Notes: generated by a model not told the origin, from the letters alone. Numbered from the stretch's first letter, positions 30,058 to 43,379 are shown. The stretch is 64,000 bases of DNA from Rhodanobacteraceae bacterium (GCA_004299555.1 SCQU01000026.1:62001-126000); one strand, 5' to 3'. Numbers and translations: made by a program.

Positions 30058-31377
30058 TTACCCCGTCAATATCCTGACCAGTTTGTCCCAATCCTGGCGC
30101 AGGCGGATATCGGTGTCGCACAGGCTGCGGATCTTCTTGCACGCGTGCATGACGGTTGTGTGGTCCTTGCCGCCAAATGCTTCCCCGATCTCCGGCAGGC
30201 TGTGCTCGGTCAGTTCCTTGGCCAGCGCCATTGCCACCTGCCGCGGTCTGGCCAGTGAGCGCACCCGCCGTTGCGACAGCAGGTCCGACATGCGCAGCTG
30301 ATAATAGTCGGCCACCGTCTTTTGGATATTCTGCACGGTGATGGCGCGCGCGTGTACGTTGAAAAGGTCACGCAAGGTTTCTTGCACCAGTTCCAGGGTG
30401 ATGCTGCGGCCCGAGAGGTTTGCCTGTGCGGCCACCGTGTTGAGCGCACCCTCAAGCTCGCGGACGTTGGAGCGAATCCGCCTGGCCAATAGTAAGGCAA
30501 CGTCGCCCGGCAACGGGATGCCGCGGGCCTGTGCCTTTTCCAGCAGGATGGCGGCGCGGGTCTCGAAATCCGGCGGTTCGATCGCCACCGACAGCCCCCA
30601 GCCCAGGCGCGACTTCAGCCGCAGTTCGAGGTTGTCGACTTCCTTGGGGTAGCGGTCGCAGGTCAGTACGATCTGCTGCTTGGACTCGTACAACGTGTTG
30701 AACGTGTGGAAAAACTCTTCCTGTGTCGCGTCCTTGCCGGCGAAAAACTGGATATCGTCGATCAGCAGCGCATCGACCGAACGGAAGCGGTGCTTGAAAT
30801 CGTCCATGTTCTTGTTGCGCAAGGCCGTGATCATCATTTCGGTGAAGCGCTCGGAATGCACGTACAGGATCTTCATCGCCGGGTTGTGCGCCAGCATGAG
30901 GTTTCCGGCGGCCTGCATCAGGTGGGTCTTGCCGAGCCCCGTGCCGCCGTACAACAGCAACGGGTTGTAGGCGCGCCCCGGGTTTTGCGCCACCTGCATC
31001 GCGGCCGCCTTGCCAAGCTGGTTGGACTTGCCTTCGACAAAGTTGTCAAAGGTGTAGTGCGGGTCGATGTGGTGTGCCGCCGCCGCAACCGGCGCCGGTC
31101 CGGCACTGGCGGCTGCGGCCGCGGGTTTGCCCGCGGGTGGCAGTGATCCAACCTCGAGCCGGCACGCCACCGGATGGCCCACCAGGGAAGACAAGGTGGC
31201 TTCGATTCGCGTGAGGTAGGCGTTGCGCACGAATTCCAACGTGTAGCTGTTGGGCGCGAGCAGCTGCAACGTGCCATGGTCATCCCGCGCCTGCAACGGT
31301 TGCAGCCAGGTATGCAGCACGCCTGGCTCAATCTCGCCTTCCAGCCGCGCGAGGCACCGTTGCCAAAGATCACTCAT
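30058..31377 (-). CDS. dnaA: Chromosomal replication initiator protein DnaA
   Basis: AAA+ protein that binds DnaA boxes and opens oriC. ATG at 31377 gives the usual [15 protein letters not shown] start and 439 residues. Domain I (1-80) is followed by an Ala/Pro-rich linker and domain III with Walker [15 protein letters not shown], Walker [10 protein letters not shown] and sensor [12 protein letters not shown]. Domain IV has [20 protein letters not shown] and [16 protein letters not shown] for box recognition. Faces away from rpmH, as is typical at gammaproteobacterial origins. An upstream in-frame extension of 31 codons exists but does not fit the family. Confidence 0.97.
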   Translation of the reverse strand: MSDLWQRCLARLEGEIEPGVLHTWLQPLQARDDHGTLQLLAPNSYTLEFVRNAYLTRIEATLSSLVGHPVACRLEVGSLPPAGKPAAAAASAGPAPVAAAAHHIDPHYTFDNFVEGKSNQLGKAAAMQVAQNPGRAYNPLLLYGGTGLGKTHLMQAAGNLMLAHNPAMKILYVHSERFTEMMITALRNKNMDDFKHRFRSVDALLIDDIQFFAGKDATQEEFFHTFNTLYESKQQIVLTCDRYPKEVDNLELRLKSRLGWGLSVAIEPPDFETRAAILLEKAQARGIPLPGDVALLLARRIRSNVRELEGALNTVAAQANLSGRSITLELVQETLRDLFNVHARAITVQNIQKTVADYYQLRMSDLLSQRRVRSLARPRQVAMALAKELTEHSLPEIGEAFGGKDHTTVMHACKKIRSLCDTDIRLRQDWDKLVRILTG

Positions 31378-31501
31378 GACTTCCCGCACAACCCCATTCG
31401 AGTGTCCCGCCGCCAACATGCGCGCGGGAGCAGGTGAGTCTAACAGGCTGCCTCCACAACGCAGCGGCACCGCCGCCGGGACCCCGCTCGGCCCGGAGCG
31501 G

Positions 31502-31531
31502 TTGACGCAGCAACGTGATCAACCCTACAAT
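31502..31531 (+). promoter_or_regulatory. Promoter of the rpmH-rnpA operon
   Basis: -35 TTGACG (31502-31507), 18-base spacer, -10 TACAAT (31526-31531). This is one of the best sigma-70 matches in the window and lies about 60 bases before the rpmH start, as expected for a strong ribosomal-protein promoter. Confidence 0.75.
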
Positions 31532-31591
31532 TTGCAACCTTTTTCCCACGCACAACCCGTCTTCGGCGGGCGTCCCGTTGCGGAGTCAACC

Positions 31592-31726
31592 ATGAAACGC
31601 ACCTATCAGCCCAGCGTGCTCAAGCGCGCTCGTACCCACGGGTTTCGTGCCCGCATGAAGACCGCCGACGGGCGCAAGATTCTGTCCGCCCGGCGTGCCA
31701 AGGGCCGCAAGCGGCTGGCCCCGTAA
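31592..31726 (+). CDS. rpmH: 50S ribosomal protein L34
   Basis: A 44-residue, highly basic ribosomal protein, full length. The sequence [20 protein letters not shown] and the end GRKRLAP are diagnostic. GGAG lies before the ATG. It is followed directly by rnpA, with 7 bases between the stop and the ATG chosen there, the conserved arrangement next to oriC. Confidence 0.98.
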   Translation: MKRTYQPSVLKRARTHGFRARMKTADGRKILSARRAKGRKRLAP

Positions 31727-31733
31727 CGGCTTG

Positions 31734-32108
31734 ATGACCGGCTTGCCGGCCGCAGCGCGGCTGCGGCGTGCCGCTGACTTCGCGGCACTCAAGTCGGCTC
31801 CCGGACGCTTGCACACGCGCCACTTCGCGTTGCGCTGGACACCGCGCTCCGCGGGTGCCTGCCGTCTGGGCCTGGCGGTGTCACGCAAGGTCAGCAAGCT
31901 TGCCGTTGAGCGCAACCGGATCAAGCGCACGATCCGTGAGTCATTTCGGGCCGAACGGGATGCCCTGCCGGCGCTCGATATCCTGGTGATCGCGCGCGCG
32001 TCTGCGGCTGGTGACAGCAACCGTGGCTTGCGCGAGGACCTGCAGGTGGCCTGGTCCCGGTTGCAAGCGTTGAAGCCACCGCCTGCGTCCGTCACAATCG
32101 ACGGCTGA
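31734..32108 (+). CDS. rnpA: Ribonuclease P protein component
   Basis: Basic protein cofactor of RNase P, which matures tRNA 5' ends. 124 residues with ATG at 31734 (TTG at 31731 is possible). The start LPAAARLRRAADFAAL, the LGLAVSRKV segment and the RNR signature VERNRIKRTIRESFR are present. It lies between rpmH and yidC. There is no room for yidD, which many bacteria carry between rnpA and yidC: only 39 bases separate the two genes. Confidence 0.95.
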   Translation: MTGLPAAARLRRAADFAALKSAPGRLHTRHFALRWTPRSAGACRLGLAVSRKVSKLAVERNRIKRTIRESFRAERDALPALDILVIARASAAGDSNRGLREDLQVAWSRLQALKPPPASVTIDG

Positions 32109-32147
32109 CTTGCGCCGACCCGCCGCATCCCCCGCCCGAGTTCCCTT

Positions 32148-33875
32148 GTGATCAATCAAACACGCACACTTCTGGTCGTGGCGTTGGCGGCCGTGGTCTT
32201 CCTGTTGTGGCAGGCATGGCAGCACGACTATCCGGCGGTGACGCCGCCGCCGCCCGTGGCCGCGCAGGCCGCACCGTCCTCCGCCAGCATCCCGAGTGTC
32301 GCCGCGATCCCGTCGGTTCCCGCCAGCGCGGCCTCCGCGCCTGCGCTGGCGCGCGTTGCGACGCCTCCCGCCGCCGCGACCTCGGCGACGCCCCGGCAGG
32401 ATCTGGTCATCGCCAGCAACGACGTGCTGCGGTTGACCATCGACCCGCGTGGCGGCACGGTCGTTGGCGCAGCGCTGCTTGACTACCCGCAAACGGTCAA
32501 GCGCGGCAGCCCGCCGGTGAACCTGCTGACCACCCGCGCGGCTGATTTTTACGTCGCCCAGAACGGCCTCGTGGGTGCGGACGGCAGCGTCGCGCCAAGC
32601 CACCTTGCGGAGTTCACACCGCAGGCGACCCGCTACACCCTCGCGCCGGGCCAGAAGCAGGTGGTCGTCAGCTTGACCTGGCACGATCCGGCGACGGGTG
32701 TCAGCGTCATCAAGCGTTACACCCTCACCCGCGGCAGCTACGTTGTCGGGCTCTCCCAGCAGATCGAAAATCACGGCACCGCCGCCTGGCACGGCAGTGC
32801 ATACGAACAGCTGGACCGGGTCGAGCCGCCGGCACCGCCCAAGCACCTGCTCGAGATCTACAACCCCGACAGCTGGTCCTACACGGGCGCCGCGTGGTAC
32901 AGCCCCGAGGCCAAGTTCAACAAGCTGAAGTTTGGCGACTTCGAGAAGGAGCCGCTGGACCAGCAGGTGACCGGCGGCTGGATCGCGATGACCCAGCGGT
33001 TCTTCGTGTCGGCGTGGATTCCGGCGACCAAGCAGCCCGGTCACTTCAGCAGCGTTGAGGTACCGGCGAGCGGTGCGGACGGCAAACCGCGCTACCTGAT
33101 CCGCACGCTGGGCCCGACGTTGGCCGTCGCGCCGGGTGCCAGCGCGACCAGCACCGCGCAGCTGTATGTCGGCCCGCAGCTGCAGAACAAAATCGGCGAC
33201 ATCGCGCCGGGGTTGAACCTGACGATCGACTACGGCTGGTTCACCGTCATCGCCACGCCGATGTTCAAGCTGCTGGCGATCCTGCACGCGCTGGTACACA
33301 ACTGGGGTGTGGCGATCATCGTCCTGGTGCTGCTGATCCAGGCCGTGACCTGGAAGCTCAACAGCAAGACCTATGAGTCGAGCGCACGGATGCGCAAGTT
33401 CCAGCCGCGTCTCAAGGCGCTGAAGGAACGCTTTGGCGACGACAAGCAAAAGTACCAGCAGGCGATGATGGAGCTGTACAAGAAGGAAAAGATCAACCCC
33501 TTGGGGGGTTGCCTGCCGCAGGTGATCATTTACCCCATCTTCTTCGCCCTCTACTACGTCCTGATCTTCAGCGTTGAGCTGCGCCATGCGGCGTTCCTCT
33601 GGATCCCGGACCTGTCGGCCGCGGACCCCTACTACATCCTGCCGGTGCTGTATGCGTTGTCCATGCTGGGCACCCAGATCCTGATGCCGAGCCAGGGCAT
33701 GGACCCGAACATGGCCAAGATGATGAAGTTCATGCCGGTGCTGTTTGCCGTGTTGTTCTTCTTCTTCCCGGCTGGCCTGACCCTGTACTACGTCGTGCGC
33801 CAAATCTGCATGCTGGGGCAGCAGTGGTATGTGACCCGCCGGGTCGAGCGGGCCGGCGCGCGCGCCCACGCCTGA
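32148..33875 (+). CDS. yidC: Membrane protein insertase YidC
   Basis: Inserts and folds inner-membrane proteins, alone or with Sec, including F-ATPase subunit c. The 575 residues show TM1 (about 5-22), an Ala/Pro-rich linker, the large periplasmic beta domain (about 80-360), then the conserved C-terminal core with five TM segments, including NWGVAIIVLVLLIQAVTWKL, PLGGCLPQVIIYPIFFALYY and MKFMPVLFAVLFFFFPAGL. The C-terminal tail is basic. The start is GTG at 32148. mnmE follows after 17 bases. Confidence 0.95.
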   Translation: MINQTRTLLVVALAAVVFLLWQAWQHDYPAVTPPPPVAAQAAPSSASIPSVAAIPSVPASAASAPALARVATPPAAATSATPRQDLVIASNDVLRLTIDPRGGTVVGAALLDYPQTVKRGSPPVNLLTTRAADFYVAQNGLVGADGSVAPSHLAEFTPQATRYTLAPGQKQVVVSLTWHDPATGVSVIKRYTLTRGSYVVGLSQQIENHGTAAWHGSAYEQLDRVEPPAPPKHLLEIYNPDSWSYTGAAWYSPEAKFNKLKFGDFEKEPLDQQVTGGWIAMTQRFFVSAWIPATKQPGHFSSVEVPASGADGKPRYLIRTLGPTLAVAPGASATSTAQLYVGPQLQNKIGDIAPGLNLTIDYGWFTVIATPMFKLLAILHALVHNWGVAIIVLVLLIQAVTWKLNSKTYESSARMRKFQPRLKALKERFGDDKQKYQQAMMELYKKEKINPLGGCLPQVIIYPIFFALYYVLIFSVELRHAAFLWIPDLSAADPYYILPVLYALSMLGTQILMPSQGMDPNMAKMMKFMPVLFAVLFFFFPAGLTLYYVVRQICMLGQQWYVTRRVERAGARAHA

Positions 33876-33892
33876 TCCACCGCGGGACCACC

Positions 33893-35230
33893 ATGCCGCC
33901 AACGTCCGAGACCATCGCCGCCGTCGCCAGCGCGCCCGGGCGCGGCGGCATCGGTGTGGTGCGCGTTTCCGGGCCCGCGGCACACGCGATTGCCAAGGCG
34001 CTGTGCGGAAGCGCACCCGCGCCGCGCCGCGCCCATCTCGCGACCTTCGTGGATGCTGCGGGCGCGGTGCTCGATCGCGGGCTGGCCTTGTGGTTTCCGG
34101 CGCCGCATTCGTTCACGGGCGAAGACGTGCTGGAACTGCACGCGCACGGCAGTCCGGTGGTATTGGACGCGCTGGTCCGACGTGCCTGTGCGCTGGGTGC
34201 CCGGCCCGCGCAGCCCGGCGAATTTTCCGAACGCGCATTCCTCAATGGCAAACTGGATCTGGCCCAGGCCGAGGCGATCGCGGATCTCATCGCAGCGCGT
34301 TCAGAGGCGCAGGCCCGCGCGGCGCTGCGCTCACTGGAAGGGGAATTCTCGCGGCGTGTGGCCGCGCTGACCCGGACCATCGTGCGCCTGCGGGTCGAAG
34401 TCGAGGCGGCGATCGATTTTGCCGATGACGCGTCGGAAGGCGCCTCGCCCGCCGCGCTGGAGCAGCTGTTCGCGCGGGCCACCGCGGAGCTTGATGCGTT
34501 GCTGGCCGCGGCGCGGCGCGGCGTGCGCCTGACCGACGGCCTGCGGGCGGTCATCGTCGGCGCCCCCAATGTCGGCAAGTCGAGCCTGCTGAATGCGCTG
34601 GCTGGCAGCGCGCGCGCGATCGTCACCGAAGTGCCGGGCACGACCCGCGACGTGCTGCGCGAATCGATCCTGCTGGAGGGGGTGGAATTGACGCTGGCCG
34701 ACACCGCAGGCCTGCGCGATTCGAGCGACCGCGTCGAGCTCGAAGGCATCCGCCGTGCCCGCGCAGAGCTTGCCATGGCTGATCTGGTGCTCGCCGTCAC
34801 GGTGTACGGTGCGGCGGTGGGCGGCCTTGATGCCGGTGAATCCAAGCCAGGGGCCCAGTGCATCAAAATTGTCAACAAGATCGATCTTGCGGATGCGGCG
34901 CCGTGGCGATGCGTGACCGATGGAGTGGTGACACTGGGCGTGTCGGCGCACACCGGCGCCGGATTGGACGCGTTGCGCGCCGAGCTTCGGCGCATGGCCA
35001 CCGGCAGCGCGGTGGATGGTGACTTCAGCGCGCGCACGCGGCACGTTGTGGCGCTCGGGCGCGCGGCGGCGAGCCTTGCCGAAGCGCGCGCGCTGGCGGC
35101 GACGGCGACGCCGGAATTGGTGGCCGAGTCGCTGCGTGCCGTGCAGCACGCGCTCGGCGAGATCACGGGCGTCTTCAGCAGCGAAGACCTGCTCGGCGCG
35201 ATCTTCTCGACCTTTTGCGTTGGCAAGTAG
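33893..35230 (+). CDS. mnmE: tRNA uridine-5-carboxymethylaminomethyl modification GTPase MnmE
   Basis: With MnmG it installs the cmnm5 group on wobble uridine 34 of certain tRNAs. ATG at 33893 gives 445 residues. The N-terminal tetrahydrofolate-binding domain starts ETIAAVASAPGRGGIGVVRV. The G domain (about 215-370) has GAPNVGKSSLLNAL, DTAGLRDS and NKIDL. The C-terminal FCVGK carries the catalytic Cys (usually CIGK). The partner gene mnmG is also in this window, at its right edge, on the opposite strand. Confidence 0.96.
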   Translation: MPPTSETIAAVASAPGRGGIGVVRVSGPAAHAIAKALCGSAPAPRRAHLATFVDAAGAVLDRGLALWFPAPHSFTGEDVLELHAHGSPVVLDALVRRACALGARPAQPGEFSERAFLNGKLDLAQAEAIADLIAARSEAQARAALRSLEGEFSRRVAALTRTIVRLRVEVEAAIDFADDASEGASPAALEQLFARATAELDALLAAARRGVRLTDGLRAVIVGAPNVGKSSLLNALAGSARAIVTEVPGTTRDVLRESILLEGVELTLADTAGLRDSSDRVELEGIRRARAELAMADLVLAVTVYGAAVGGLDAGESKPGAQCIKIVNKIDLADAAPWRCVTDGVVTLGVSAHTGAGLDALRAELRRMATGSAVDGDFSARTRHVVALGRAAASLAEARALAATATPELVAESLRAVQHALGEITGVFSSEDLLGAIFSTFCVGK

Positions 35231-35301
35231 GTCGCGCGGCGTCGCGGCGGTGCCGGGCACCAATTTCGCGCGGGGTGGCGGCTGCGCCAGCGGCCCGCTG
35301 G

Positions 35302-35331
35302 TTGCGGCGATTGGCCTGCCGCTGCTAGAAT
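35302..35331 (+). promoter_or_regulatory. Candidate promoter of the atp operon
   Basis: -35 TTGCGG (35302-35307), 18-base spacer, -10 TAGAAT (35326-35331), within the 160-base gap between mnmE and atpI. Pattern match only. Confidence 0.45.
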
Positions 35332-35390
35332 TCCACGGCTTGATCGCGAGGTTGCGGACGCGTCGGAAGACACCAGTCGGGTGGCAGAAC

Positions 35391-35759
35391 GTGGATAACT
35401 CACTGGCCGCCGGCCGGCGTCTGGCCTTACAGGTCATCCTGGTGCAGGGTGCAGTCGCGGTGGTTGCCGGTTGCGGCTTCCTGCTGCGCGGTGTCGCAGC
35501 GGCCGGCAGCGCGTTTGCAGCGGCGTTTGCGGTTGCCATCGGCACCAGCTTGCTGGCGTTGCCGGTGTTTGCGCCAGGATTGGCGGGACCCGGCGCGACG
35601 ATGGCGCGGTTTGCCGTTGGCACGCTGTTGAAGTGGGTCGCGGTGATCGGCGGGCTGTATCTGATCATCGCGTACTGGCGGTTGCCGGCGGTGCCGGCGC
35701 TGGTGGGCTTGATTGCGGCGCTGCTGGTCAATCTGGCGCTGCTGGGGTTCAAACGCTGA
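35391..35759 (+). CDS. atpI: ATP synthase protein I
   Basis: Small accessory membrane protein of the F-ATPase operon, thought to help assemble the c-ring. 122 residues with GTG at 35391 (GGGTGG upstream). It has the four hydrophobic segments of the family: ALQVILVQGAVAVVAGCGFL, FAAAFAVAIGTSLLALPVF, FAVGTLLKWVAVIGGLYLII and PALVGLIAALLVNLALLGF. The frame is open well upstream into mnmE, so the exact start is uncertain. First gene of the atp cluster, 59 bases before atpB. Confidence 0.82.
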   Translation: MDNSLAAGRRLALQVILVQGAVAVVAGCGFLLRGVAAAGSAFAAAFAVAIGTSLLALPVFAPGLAGPGATMARFAVGTLLKWVAVIGGLYLIIAYWRLPAVPALVGLIAALLVNLALLGFKR

Positions 35760-35818
35760 TGCGGCCGGTGCGGGCGATGGAAGATCGTGGTGCGGTGCAA
35801 GAATCGAGGATGTGCTGA

Positions 35819-36995
<1,177 letters not shown>

Positions 36996-37040
36996 CGCGG
37001 CGCGACTGCGAAGGCCCGAATTTAGACAGGTGGTACCGCG

Positions 37041-37511
37041 ATGGGATTCAATGCAACCCTGATTGGTGAAATGATCGCATTTGCGATCATGATCACGCTC
37101 ACGGTCAAGTTCGTTTGGCCGCCCCTGGTCAGTGCGATCGAAGAGCGGCAGCGCAAGATCGCCGAAGGGCTGGAGGCCGCTGACCGTGCACGCACGGAAC
37201 TGGCCGCTGCCAACACGCGTGCCGACGATGAGATGAAGCGGGCGCGGGCCGAGGCGGCATCGATCATCGAGCGCGCCACCCAGCAGGCGGCGCAGATCGT
37301 CGACAAGGCACGCACGGATGCCCTGCTGGAAGCCGCCAAGCAGAAGGCCGTGGCGCAAGCCGACATCGAGAACATGGCCCACCGGGCACGCGCCGAGCTG
37401 CGCGGCCAGGTCGCCACGCTGGCGGTCGCGGGTGCGGCGAAGATCCTGGGCCGCGAGGTCAACGCCGAAACGCACAAGGCGCTGCTCGAAGAGCTGGTGG
37501 CCGGGATCTGA
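37041..37511 (+). CDS. atpF: ATP synthase Fo subunit b
   Basis: Peripheral stalk subunit, 156 residues, same as E. coli. N-terminal TM helix (about 5-25: [20 protein letters not shown]), then a long charged coiled coil rich in Ala, Glu and Arg. It ends 3 bases before atpH, its binding partner in the stalk. Confidence 0.96.
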   Translation: MGFNATLIGEMIAFAIMITLTVKFVWPPLVSAIEERQRKIAEGLEAADRARTELAAANTRADDEMKRARAEAASIIERATQQAAQIVDKARTDALLEAAKQKAVAQADIENMAHRARAELRGQVATLAVAGAAKILGREVNAETHKALLEELVAGI

Positions 37512-37514
37512 CCG

Positions 37515-38048
37515 ATGGCGCAGCCCCTTACCATCGCCCGGCCCTACGCCCGTGCGGCGTTTGACATCGCCGCGGCGACCCATACGCAGGGCGAGTGGGC
37601 GGCGCAACTGGCGTTTGCAGCCGAGGTGGCGGCCGATCCGGCGGTCATCGCGCTGTACGGCGATCCGCGCGTCGCGCCGGATGCGCTGGCGTCGCTGTTC
37701 GTGCGCGCCGATGCGCCGCGCGAGTCGGCGTTCGCGAATTTCATCGATATCCTGACCGCCAACCACCGTCTGCGCGAGCTGCCCGAGATCGCCGCCCTGT
37801 TCGAGCAGCTGAAGCGTGACGCCGAACATGTGCTGAAGGTACGCGTCAAAAGCGCGGTACCGATGGATGACGCCGAGGCCGCACGCCTCAGGGAAGCCCT
37901 GCAGCGGCGGTTCCACAGCGACATCGAGCTTGAACGCAGCGTGGATCCTTCCATCCTCGGCGGCGCGATCATCGACGCCGGCGAAACCGTCATCGACGGT
38001 TCGCTCAAGAGCCGTCTTGCCAGGCTTGAAGCGGCACTGACCAACTAA
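37515..38048 (+). CDS. atpH: ATP synthase F1 subunit delta
   Basis: Connects the b-dimer to the top of F1. 177 residues, same length as E. coli. It starts [15 protein letters not shown] (typical) and ends with the conserved [20 protein letters not shown]. It follows atpF after 3 bases. Confidence 0.96.
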   Translation: MAQPLTIARPYARAAFDIAAATHTQGEWAAQLAFAAEVAADPAVIALYGDPRVAPDALASLFVRADAPRESAFANFIDILTANHRLRELPEIAALFEQLKRDAEHVLKVRVKSAVPMDDAEAARLREALQRRFHSDIELERSVDPSILGGAIIDAGETVIDGSLKSRLARLEAALTN

Positions 38049-38106
38049 CCTGCAACCATTGCACACGCGGCGCCGCCGAGCAGGCGCTGCAACCGGGAAA
38101 ACCATC

Positions 38107-39654
38107 ATGGCTACCACACTCAACCCTTCCGAAATCTCAGAGCTAATCCGTGCGCGGATCGAGCAATTCAAGCTCTCGGCCGATACCCGCAACGAAGGGA
38201 CCCTCACGTCCGTTGCCGACGGCATCGTGCGCATCCACGGCCTGCAGGACGCGATGGCCGGCGAGATGATCGAGTTGCCGGAAAATACCTACGCGCTGGC
38301 GTTGAACCTCGAGCGCGATTCGGTCGGCGCGGTGGTGCTGGGCAGGTACGAGCACCTGTCCGAAGGCGATACCGCCAAGACCACCGGCCGCATTCTTGAG
38401 GTGCCGGTCGGCCCGGAGCTGCTTGGGCGCGTGGTCGATGCGCTTGGCAACCCGATCGATGGCAAGGGACCGGTCAACGCCCATGCGACCTCGCCGGTGG
38501 AAAAGGTCGCGCCGGGCGTCATCTGGCGCCAGTCCGTCAGCCAGCCGGTGCAGACCGGTTACAAGTCGGTCGACGCGATGATCCCGATCGGCCGCGGCCA
38601 GCGCGAGCTGGTGATCGGCGACCGCCAGACCGGCAAGACCGCGCTTGGCGTTGACACGATTATCAACCAGAAAGACACCGGCGTGAAGTGCATCTACGTC
38701 GCCATCGGGCAAAAGCAATCCTCGATCGCCAACGTGGTGCGCAAGCTCGAAGAGCACGATGCCCTGAAGCACACCATCATCGTCGCGGCTTCCGCTTCCG
38801 AGTCGGCGACGATGCAATACATTGCGCCCTATGCCGGCTGCGCGATGGGCGAGTACTTCCGCGACCGCGGCGAAGACGCCCTGATCATCTACGATGACCT
38901 GACCAAGCAGGCTTGGGCGTACCGCCAGATCTCGCTGCTGTTGCGCCGCCCGCCGGGCCGCGAAGCGTATCCGGGCGACGTGTTCTACCTGCACTCGCGC
39001 CTGCTCGAGCGTGCCGCGCGCGTCAACGCCGAGTTTGTCGAGAAGGCAACGAATGGTGAGGTGAAGGGCAAGACCGGATCATTGACGGCCCTGCCGATCA
39101 TCGAAACCCAAGCCGGCGACGTTTCGGCGTTCGTGCCGACCAACGTGATTTCGATCACCGATGGCCAGATCTTCCTCGAGACCGACCTTTTCAACGCCGG
39201 CATCCGCCCGGCCGTGAACGCCGGCATTTCGGTGTCGCGCGTCGGCGGTTCGGCCCAGACCAAGATCATCAAGAAGCTGTCCGGCGGCGTGAAGCTTGGC
39301 CTCGCGCAGTATCGCGAGCTGGCGGCGTTTGCGCAGTTTGCCTCGGATCTCGACGCCGCGACCCGCAAGCAGTTGGAGCGCGGCCAGCGGGTGACCGAGT
39401 TGATGAAGCAAAGGCAGTACATGCCGCTCTCGATCGCGCAGATGGCCATTTCGCTCTACGCCGTCGACAACGACTACATGGACGACGTGCCGCTCGACAA
39501 GATCCTCGGCTTCGAGCATGCGCTGCACCAGTTCATGGCGGCAAGCTACGGCGACTTGATGCAGAAGATCGTCGCGACCGGCGACTGGAACGCCGACATC
39601 GAAGGTCAGTTCAAGACCGCGCTGGAAGCCTTCAAGAAGACCGGCAGCTGGTAA
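38107..39654 (+). CDS. atpA: ATP synthase F1 subunit alpha
   Basis: Non-catalytic nucleotide-binding subunit, 515 residues from ATG 38107. Start [19 protein letters not shown], Walker [11 protein letters not shown], alpha-subunit signature [20 protein letters not shown], and the end EAFKKTGSW. The 58-base gap after atpH holds nothing notable. atpG follows after 6 bases. Confidence 0.98.
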   Translation: MATTLNPSEISELIRARIEQFKLSADTRNEGTLTSVADGIVRIHGLQDAMAGEMIELPENTYALALNLERDSVGAVVLGRYEHLSEGDTAKTTGRILEVPVGPELLGRVVDALGNPIDGKGPVNAHATSPVEKVAPGVIWRQSVSQPVQTGYKSVDAMIPIGRGQRELVIGDRQTGKTALGVDTIINQKDTGVKCIYVAIGQKQSSIANVVRKLEEHDALKHTIIVAASASESATMQYIAPYAGCAMGEYFRDRGEDALIIYDDLTKQAWAYRQISLLLRRPPGREAYPGDVFYLHSRLLERAARVNAEFVEKATNGEVKGKTGSLTALPIIETQAGDVSAFVPTNVISITDGQIFLETDLFNAGIRPAVNAGISVSRVGGSAQTKIIKKLSGGVKLGLAQYRELAAFAQFASDLDAATRKQLERGQRVTELMKQRQYMPLSIAQMAISLYAVDNDYMDDVPLDKILGFEHALHQFMAASYGDLMQKIVATGDWNADIEGQFKTALEAFKKTGSW

Positions 39655-39660
39655 TCCGAC

Positions 39661-40581
39661 ATGGCAGGCGCACGGGAAATCCGCAGCAAGATCAAGAGCG
39701 TCGCGAACACCCGCAAGGTGACGAGCGCGCTGCAGATGGTGTCCGCGTCGAAGATCCGGCGCGCGCAGGATCTGATGCACACCTCGCGTCCGTACACGCT
39801 GCACATGCGGCGCGTGGTCGCGCACATCGCGCAGGCCAATACCGACTACAAGCATCCGGCGCTGGTCGAACGCGAGGTCAAGCGCGTTTGCTACATCGTG
39901 GTGTCGACCGACCGCGGCCTGTGTGGCGGCTTGAACGCCAACCTGTTCCGCAAGGTGCTGGCCGACATCCACGGCTGGCAGCAGAAGGGCGTCGGTGTCG
40001 AGTTGATCGCGATCGGCCAGAAGGCCGCGCAGTTCTTTCGCCACATCAAGCTGGACATGGTTGGCACGGTCGCGCACCTCGGCGACCACCCGCGGGTGGA
40101 AAAACTGGTCGGCGTGTTGAAGCTTGCCGACGACGGCTTCATGCGGGGCAAGGTTGACCGTATCTACCTGTGCTACAACCAGTTCGTCAACACGATGGTG
40201 CAGCGTGCGACCATCGACACGTTGTTCCCGCTGCCGACCGCCGCCAAGGAAATCCAGGCGACGGAGGCCGACGAAGCCCACCCACAGCCTGCGATTGCCA
40301 AGGTTGATCGCGCCAACACCTGGGACTACCTGTACGAGCCCGAAGCCGAGCCCGTGATCCGGCACGTCCTCAACCGCTATTTCGAAGCGATGGCCTACCA
40401 CGCGACGCTCGAGAACCTCGCCAGCGAGCACGCGGCGCGGATGGTGGCGATGAAGGCCGCGTCCGACAACGCGACCAAGGCCATCAACACCCTGACGCTG
40501 ATCTACAACAAGGCGCGGCAGGCGGCCATCACGCAGGAAATTTCGGAAATCGTCGGCGGTGCGGCGGCGGTCGGCGGGTGA
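39661..40581 (+). CDS. atpG: ATP synthase F1 subunit gamma
   Basis: Central rotor shaft. 306 residues, slightly longer than the 287 of E. coli, with extra residues around 195-215 ([20 protein letters not shown]). N-terminal helix [28 protein letters not shown]-type segment [15 protein letters not shown], and C-terminal helix [15 protein letters not shown] are conserved. It is separated from atpD by an unusual 153-base repeat-bearing gap. Confidence 0.96.
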   Translation: MAGAREIRSKIKSVANTRKVTSALQMVSASKIRRAQDLMHTSRPYTLHMRRVVAHIAQANTDYKHPALVEREVKRVCYIVVSTDRGLCGGLNANLFRKVLADIHGWQQKGVGVELIAIGQKAAQFFRHIKLDMVGTVAHLGDHPRVEKLVGVLKLADDGFMRGKVDRIYLCYNQFVNTMVQRATIDTLFPLPTAAKEIQATEADEAHPQPAIAKVDRANTWDYLYEPEAEPVIRHVLNRYFEAMAYHATLENLASEHAARMVAMKAASDNATKAINTLTLIYNKARQAAITQEISEIVGGAAAVGG

Positions 40582-40591
40582 GTTTTGTTTT

Positions 40592-42180
<1,589 letters not shown>

Positions 42181-42190
42181 GTACGCGACC

Positions 42191-42613
42191 ATGACCACCA
42201 TCCGTTGCGACATCGTCAGCGCCGAGGCCAACATCTTCCACGGTGACGTGGCCATGGTCATCGCCACCGGTGAGGCCGGCGAGCTCGGCATCGTATCGCG
42301 CCACGCGCCGCTCCTGACGCGCTTGAGGCCCGGCCAGGTCGAAGTCATCGGCGAGGACGGCACGCGGCAGGAATACTACGTCTCCGGCGGCATTCTCGAA
42401 GTGCAGCCGAACGTCGTCACGGTGCTGGCCGATACCGCGCTGCGTGCCGATGAGATCGATGAAAGCGCGGCCCGGCGCGCGAAGGAAAGCGCCGAGCGGA
42501 TCCTGGCCGATCGCGGCGACGCCAAGACCGTCGAGCAGGCGCAGGAGCAGCTGACGCAGGCCCTGGCACAACTGTCCGCCCTGGAACGCTTGCGCAAGAA
42601 TCTGCAGCATTGA
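42191..42613 (+). CDS. atpC: ATP synthase F1 subunit epsilon
   Basis: Regulatory subunit of the central stalk, 140 residues. N-terminal beta-sandwich ([39 protein letters not shown]) and C-terminal helical hairpin rich in Ala, Glu and Arg. It is the last atp gene. No terminator is visible in the 34 bases before the next gene, so read-through into the amidotransferase gene is possible. In Xanthomonas glmU follows atpC; here it lies about 10 kb further right. Confidence 0.95.
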   Translation: MTTIRCDIVSAEANIFHGDVAMVIATGEAGELGIVSRHAPLLTRLRPGQVEVIGEDGTRQEYYVSGGILEVQPNVVTVLADTALRADEIDESAARRAKESAERILADRGDAKTVEQAQEQLTQALAQLSALERLRKNLQH

Positions 42614-42647
42614 GTTCACTCGCGCCCGATCCCATTTCAAGCTTCGC

Positions 42648-43379
42648 ATGAAGCGGCCACTGCTATTGATCCAGACCGGCGAAGCGCCGGAACCCATTGC
42701 GGCCAGGTTCGGCAGGTTCGCCGACTGGTTCCGCCGTGCCATGCGGCTCGACGCCGCCGAGTTCAAGGTGGTGCGGGTGGATGCGGGCGCGCCGTTGCCG
42801 GCGCACGCCAGCGTGGCGGGCGCGGTCATCAGCGGCTCGGGTGCCATGGTGACCGAGCGCGCGGACTGGAGCGAGCGCACCGCCCGCTGGATCCGTGAGG
42901 CCGCTGGATTGCAAACCCCGGTGTATGGCGTGTGCTACGGCCACCAGCTGATGGCCCACGCACTCGGCGGTACGGTCGGCTGGCTGGCCGGCGGCCGCGA
43001 AATAGGCACCCAGGTCATCACCCGTGACGCCGCGTCGCGTGCCGACGGTCTGGGGCCGTTGCCGGCAACCTTCCCGGCGCAGACGACCCACCGGCAGTCG
43101 GTGCTGCAGCCGCCCGCGGCCGCGGAAGTCTTGGCCAGCTCACGGCGCGATCCGTACCAGCTGCTGCGCTACGGCCCGCAGCTGCTGTCCTCGCAGTTTC
43201 ATCCTGAATTCACCGCCGACATCATGCGCGCCTACATCTCCGCGCGGGCTGGTGCCTTGCGCACGGAGGGGCTCGACCCGGACGCGCTGGAACAGGACGT
43301 GGAAGCCACCGAGGCCGCGCGCGGGCTGCTCGAACGCTTTGCCCGCCGCGCGTTGGCTGCGGCCGAATCGCGTCAGTAG
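42648..43379 (+). CDS. Class I glutamine amidotransferase-like protein
   Basis: A 243-residue protein with the GATase1 fold. The nucleophile is in PVYGVCYGHQLMAHAL and the His-Glu pair in SSQFHPEFTADI, so the glutaminase triad is complete. There is no synthetase domain and no partner gene nearby. Similar stand-alone proteins are annotated as GMP-synthase-like amidotransferases of unknown role; some hydrolyse gamma-glutamyl compounds. The 3' end overlaps the convergent rhomboid gene by 7 bases. Confidence 0.85.
   Translation: MKRPLLLIQTGEAPEPIAARFGRFADWFRRAMRLDAAEFKVVRVDAGAPLPAHASVAGAVISGSGAMVTERADWSERTARWIREAAGLQTPVYGVCYGHQLMAHALGGTVGWLAGGREIGTQVITRDAASRADGLGPLPATFPAQTTHRQSVLQPPAAAEVLASSRRDPYQLLRYGPQLLSSQFHPEFTADIMRAYISARAGALRTEGLDPDALEQDVEATEAARGLLERFARRALAAAESRQ

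Noticed and set aside
31378-31591. dnaA-rpmH gap as the replication origin
   Set aside because: No perfect DnaA box and no AT-rich block comparable to the dnaA-dnaN gap; the rpmH promoter explains its main signal.
35390-35398. DnaA-box-like CGTGGATAA at the atpI start
   Set aside because: One mismatch to the consensus, isolated, 5 kb from the origin, and it overlaps the atpI start codon; chance is enough.
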